Assembly (NCBI GenBank): GCA_000277445.1
Contig: AJWJ01000347.1
Span: 1 to 24,886, forward strand
Length of the DNA stretch: 24,886 bases
Direction: 5' to 3'
Source: Polysphondylium violaceum
Taxonomy: Eukaryota > Evosea > Eumycetozoa > Dictyosteliales > Dictyosteliaceae
The notes under the pieces: model-generated
Databases searched by the model: none
What the model saw: only the letters and a program-made list of their open reading frames with translations
What the model was told of the DNA's origin: nothing
Part shown: positions 20,666 to 24,886 of the stretch, piece after piece
How the letters are laid out: each line of letters begins with the position of its first letter
How positions within the stretch are numbered: position 1 is the stretch's first letter
Program-made: the position numbers and the translations under genes

Positions 20666-21272
20666 GTTTGGTAAAGTGTTTAAATGTATTAATTAAAAAG
20701 AAGAAAGGAAATGAATGAAAGAAATTTTTTATTTTTATTCTCTAATTTTATACTAGTTTTTTCTCACCTGTTTTTTCACAACTCTAAACATTTAATATAA
20801 TTTTGTATTTTTTTCACCACACCACCACACTTTATCACTTGCGTGTTAAATGTGGAAAAACAAAAATTATGGTAATGGGGTGTGTAATTTGATTTAATGC
20901 TATTTATAGAAAAAGGGAAGATAGTTTTGATATGATCAGGGTTACTGAAAAGAGTTGAAAAGTATTATATCGTTGTGTGATTGTTGACAATAAAAAGAGA
21001 TATAAAAGGTTTGCTTTTTTCAGGTTCCTTTTCAAAAGCAGCGCTACATATTAGATCGATATTATTTATTTAATGATTGATGGGGATAAATATAGGTTTG
21101 TTGAATTGGTGCCAACTCTCACCAATACCATGAAAGACCCAAAAGATTTTTTAAATGTGTTTTTGATCTACTTTTTTTTTTTTTTTTTTTTTTTTCGCAA
21201 GTATAAAAAAAGACTCTGTTATTTTTGGTCCTTTGCAAAACAGTTTATTTTTGATCCAATCAAAAATATACA
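20666..21272. promoter_or_regulatory. Divergent promoter region, cystatin and adhesion gene
   Basis: These 607 nt separate divergent ATGs. CACCACACCACCACAC at about 20815-20830 is GT-box-like on the minus strand (GTGTGGTGGTGTGGTG) and resembles GBF sites of developmental genes. TATAAAAG lies at 21001-21008 and TATAAAAAAAG at about 21207; T24 at 21172-21195 lies between them. A TATA plus oligo(dT) layout is known for dictyostelid promoters, so either could serve the plus-strand gene. The assignment is inferred. Confidence 0.4.
21172..21195 (+). repeat. Poly(T) tract, T24
   Basis: Twenty-four consecutive T bases lie about 78 nt upstream of the ATG at 21273. It probably belongs to the promoter or 5' leader. 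Read as coding it only gives a Phe run. Confidence 0.95.
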
Positions 21273-24200
21273 ATGAAAATCGCTTATTTTACAATTTTGA
21301 TTTTGTTATCTCTCTTAGCAATTCAAATCAATGGTATTCAGTTCACTGATTTGACACCAGCATTCAAGAATTCAATCTATGGGTATAGTTTCTCTGGTGT
21401 TGCCAATTGTGGCTTTGAGTATATTATAAAAGCCGAGAGTCCTACTGGTACCGAGTTGGTGACACCCTCTGGTCACGAAATACTAGTTAAAACCGACACA
21501 ATGTCGATTTACAAAATTTCACAACAAGCCACCGGAAGTGGTGTTTTTACAATGACATTTAAAGATGGATTGAGTGTAAATCAAGACTACTCTCTTGGTT
21601 ATCAATGTGATGGTAAATATAAATTGTAACAGTTTTAAATAATCTCTCGAGTTGACTCTAATAAATCCTTTAGCACCACCACCTTCTCTGGGCTTTCAAC
21701 TTTTAACTCCAAAAATGTTTGTTGATTATAAATACTCACCAATTGGAAGTCCTATAGTTTTGTTTAAAATGGATAATGACCGTCCAATACAATCCCTTTC
21801 TGCAGTGACGACAAATGCTCAATTTAAACCATTGACGCCTAAACCAATAGATCAGCAACACTATTTTATAGAATTTATTCTGAATGATGATTTCACACTA
21901 TGGAACTCTGCTTATCCTTCAAGTATCGATTTAACCATTAAATGGGATGATACTATAAAATCACAACAATATACATTGGAACCATTTCAAACTGCTACTG
22001 GTAGGTTTTGAGTTTTATAAAAAAAGACAATTCAAATACTTATCATCATCATCATCATCATCACAATACTTAATATTTTAGAGAGTTCAATTACATTTAC
22101 ACAATCAATTCAAACCTTCCCAGACTTTCAATCTACTATGACCAACATAAATACATTTATTATGAAGTCAGACTTTACAGTGGATAGCGATGTAAATCTT
22201 TATATTAAAGGTATTGCAAATAAAGCTTTATTATACCAAATAGAAAATAGTCCAAAGATGGTTTTAGGTAATTTAACTCAACCACAATTTTATATTGCCA
22301 ATGATTTTGCAATGAGTGGCTCTTATAATTATAATTATTTTATTCTCAAAGCTGGAGGCTTTACCCATTTTACTTTTCCAATTAATCATCTTCGTAAGTG
22401 TTTTTTTACTTTACCTTTTAAAATTTAATATTAACAAATCTTTATAGCCGTACCAGCTGTTGGTATTATGTCATTAACTACAATGTCACTTTATGCTGGT
22501 CTTGTGAGATTTCAAGCTCAAACCACTGATTATACAATACTCAATGGAATAATTGATTTTGAAATGTTAGCAGGTAATCTCAATGCTCGTTATGAGACAA
22601 AATTTCCTTATGGCTATGGTAGTGGAAATGGTAATTCCTTTTTATTGAGTTTGGATCAATTCATATCAAATCATATTGATGGAGCTCTGGCTATTTATAC
22701 TTTAACATCTGGAAACGTCATTCTTACCACAACAATGCCAGATACAACAGCTCCGAAATTACTTTCAATAACTCAAATGCTATTACCAAATAGCAAATCA
22801 ATTTTATTTTCATTCCACATCACTGATGATATATCTGGATTCTATTATTTTAATACTAATGGTTTTGAACTTGCATCTTTTTCAAATCTTGCCAAAGGAA
22901 CACTTTTGGATGGCTTTTATGAATTTACATTTAACCCAGAAATTCATTTCTTTACATCTCCTAAACTATATTTATGTGATAGACTTTCAAATTGTGCCAC
23001 TTTTAATTTAGGTTATCCAATGAATGCAAATCTAGAGACTATAGAATTAAGTAAGTTTTGATTGAGATAATAGTTTATCTATCTAAAATGTATATTTTAT
23101 TAATCGTTATTTATTATTATACTTTAGGACAATTTAGCCTTAAAGACACTGTTGATATTTATTTTGACGAAAGTAGTATTGATACTCAGGAACAATATGT
23201 AAATAATACTTTGCATATGGAGACAGCTTTTGCCGATGTAAATTGGGTACCTCAAATGTTTATTGAATTTAATAACAAGCCAACAAAAATGTATCCTGGC
23301 CATTGGGATGTTGATCTTTCCCATTATGTTATTCCATTTACAGTTGATAAAAACTTTATTGATGGTGAATTAAATTACTACTTTTTAGATTCATCATTAA
23401 CAAAAGTTTATGGCTCAAATTTAAAGTATATTTATAGTTTGGCAAGTTTACCAATCACATCTATTAATGGTGATGAATATGGTCCAATCGTCTTGAGCAT
23501 TGTTAGACAACCAGGTGCATCTGCTACAATGACAGGTTCAGAGTCATCTATTAGTTGGGAGTTTAAAATCAAAGATCACTATAATGGATTTAAATCTGGT
23601 TTTGTGGAATTTACAAGTTCAATGGATTTAGCAATCTATAGTTTTAATTTCACAACAGCAAACCTTACAAGTGGTAACAAGTTTGAAGGTGTTTATTTGT
23701 TTCAGGTTCCAATTCAAGAAAAGTGTGCATCACAGACTTTTTATTTAACCATGATGGAACTTACAGATGAATGTGACTATGTTTCAACTCACACAAGAAG
23801 AATTCGTGGAGAGAGAGGCTTTGATCCTTTGCTTTCATTTGCTGGCACATATGATACAGATACATCAATTGCCGTAACATGCCCATCATTGACAGATACA
23901 GATTTTCCAGAATTGACCTCTTTTCTCATTTCAAAGCTTCAATATGATCCATTTGGAAACGATAAGGAAAGAACTATTGTTTTTGATTTTGACACCACCG
24001 ATTCATCAGGTATCCTTTTGGCTGCACCTCCAACTATTTTCCTTCAAGACAAAACATATACTATCATCGAAAAGAAAGCAACCCTTGTTAGTGATACTGC
24101 CACCACTGCTGTTTATCAGTGCAATATGACCATACCTTATGGACTTGGCGTCGATGGCGGTGTAAGAGTATCTATTTTTGGGATTAGAGATGTTGCTGGT

Positions 24201-24886
24201 AAATTTAATGGTTACTCTATGTCCCAAATGGAAGAGAATGGTCTTTCTGGTTTAATTAGTTCCTTGGCTATTACCAGCGCTCCTCTAATCAATTCAATAT
24301 CAGAGATTAAATCTGCAGGAGGAGAGATTACTATTTTAGGGAAAGAGTATCAAATTGGAGACACTGTTGTTGTCACATACTTGAATTCAACTACACAATC
24401 CATATCACCCAAATTCTCTACCTTTTCAATCATTCTTTTTGATATAGGTCAAGTACTTGATCAAAATATTACAGTCTTGGTTAGAACAACAGATGGTGTA
24501 GAATCAAATATAATTACAGTTGTAATTCCAGATGCACCACCACCTACCACACCTTCTCCTTCACAAACTCCTCAAATAACCACACCTCCTCCCATTGTTA
24601 CACCATCCCCACCCACAACCCCATCACCAACACCATTACCCACTAATCCACCTCAAAAATGTTTAGGTGAGCCAGCTTGTGGTGGACCAGATAAAGGAAC
24701 ATGTACTGCCAAGGGTTGTGTTTGTATCTCTCCATGGATTGGTATTGATTGTACTTCAAAAGTATTACAAATAGACCAACCAAAACTAAACACAACAAGT
24801 CCAACATTAACATTGACTTCAAAACCTAGTAGCACCAATAATAATAACAATGATGAGGTTTTTGCATCAATTGCAATTATTGGTGT
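21273..24886 (+). CDS. Secreted or membrane adhesion-type protein with IPT/TIG-like and EGF-like domains (3' end outside window)
   Basis: Five exons are seen: 21273-21612, 21674-22000, 22082-22393, 22448-23050 and 23128 to the window end. Introns are 61, 81, 54 and 77 nt, all phase 1. About 1113 residues are present. Residues 1-21 are a signal peptide (MKIAYFTILILLSLLAIQING). A long extracellular beta-rich region follows, with many Asn and Thr. An IPT/TIG-like unit begins around ISEIKSAGGEITILGKEYQ, followed by a Pro/Thr linker (about 1008-1037). An EGF-like domain begins at C1039 with six cysteines (CLGEPACGG, GTCTAKGCVCISPW, DC). After an Asn run, the sequence ends in EVFASIAIIGV, the likely start of a membrane helix. 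The order matches dictyostelid ComC-like and Tgr-related surface proteins that act in cell contact and development. The family match is by layout only. No C-terminus can be described. Confidence 0.87.
22042..22062 (+). repeat. (ATC)7 microsatellite in intron 2
   Basis: Seven ATC units lie in the second intron of the IPT/EGF-like surface protein gene. Confidence 0.9.

Noticed and set aside
21073-21276. 67-codon plus-strand frame just before the IPT/EGF-like gene
   Set aside because: It reads through T24 as a Phe run and overlaps the real ATG region. It is leader or promoter sequence.
1-24886. Mobile elements or CRISPR array
   Set aside because: No transposase, reverse transcriptase, integrase, long terminal repeat or regularly spaced repeat was seen. 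All repeats are microsatellites or short inverted or direct pairs.

Overview
The window looks like nuclear DNA of a dictyostelid social amoeba (Dictyostelium or a close relative; I cannot fix the species). The signs are AT-rich intergenic DNA full of A/T tracts, introns of mostly 54-110 nt with GTAAGT/GTATGT donors and TAG or CAG acceptors, coding runs of Asn, Gln and Thr, and a gene set with a ceramide synthase, a stefin-type cystatin and a ComC-like adhesion protein.

Layout, left to right. (1) The 3' end of a plus-strand gene with a pure (AAT)30 tract, 1-244. (2) A plus-strand gene of about 1044 codons, 532-3733, whose centre resembles the N-terminal OB fold of replication protein A large subunit (RPA70N), set in long low-complexity arms. 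(3) A TKL-type protein kinase, 4347-6156, with a small SH3/Tudor-like N-terminal module. (4) A large four-exon gene of unknown function, 6368-10387. (5) On the minus strand, CCT3, the gamma subunit of the cytosolic chaperonin, 10559-12419. (6) A 1.5 kb divergent spacer, 12420-13950, with a less AT-rich island carrying inverted repeats. (7) A CRAL-TRIO plus RhoGAP protein, 13951-16136. (8) An inositol polyphosphate kinase (IPMK-like), 16378-17362, with a 12-nt first coding exon. (9) On the minus strand, a Lag1-type ceramide synthase, 17552-18938, a possible small membrane or secreted protein, 19546-19776, and a cystatin, 20378-20665. (10) On the plus strand, a secreted or membrane-anchored protein with IPT/TIG-like and EGF-like domains, from 21273 and running off the right edge.

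The neighbours do not form a pathway. They are single eukaryotic genes with their own promoters. Several belong to signalling or membrane biology (TKL kinase, RhoGAP, inositol phosphate kinase, ceramide synthase, adhesion protein), which is ordinary for a dictyostelid chromosome. Splice sites were placed by eye, using reading-frame continuity, GT/AG and protein family alignment; all junctions given below keep the frame. I found no intact mobile element, tRNA, rRNA or CRISPR array. The best leads are the RPA70N-like protein, the kinase N-terminal module, the unknown large protein and the island in the 12.4-13.9 kb spacer. I do not see a convincing new multi-gene system.
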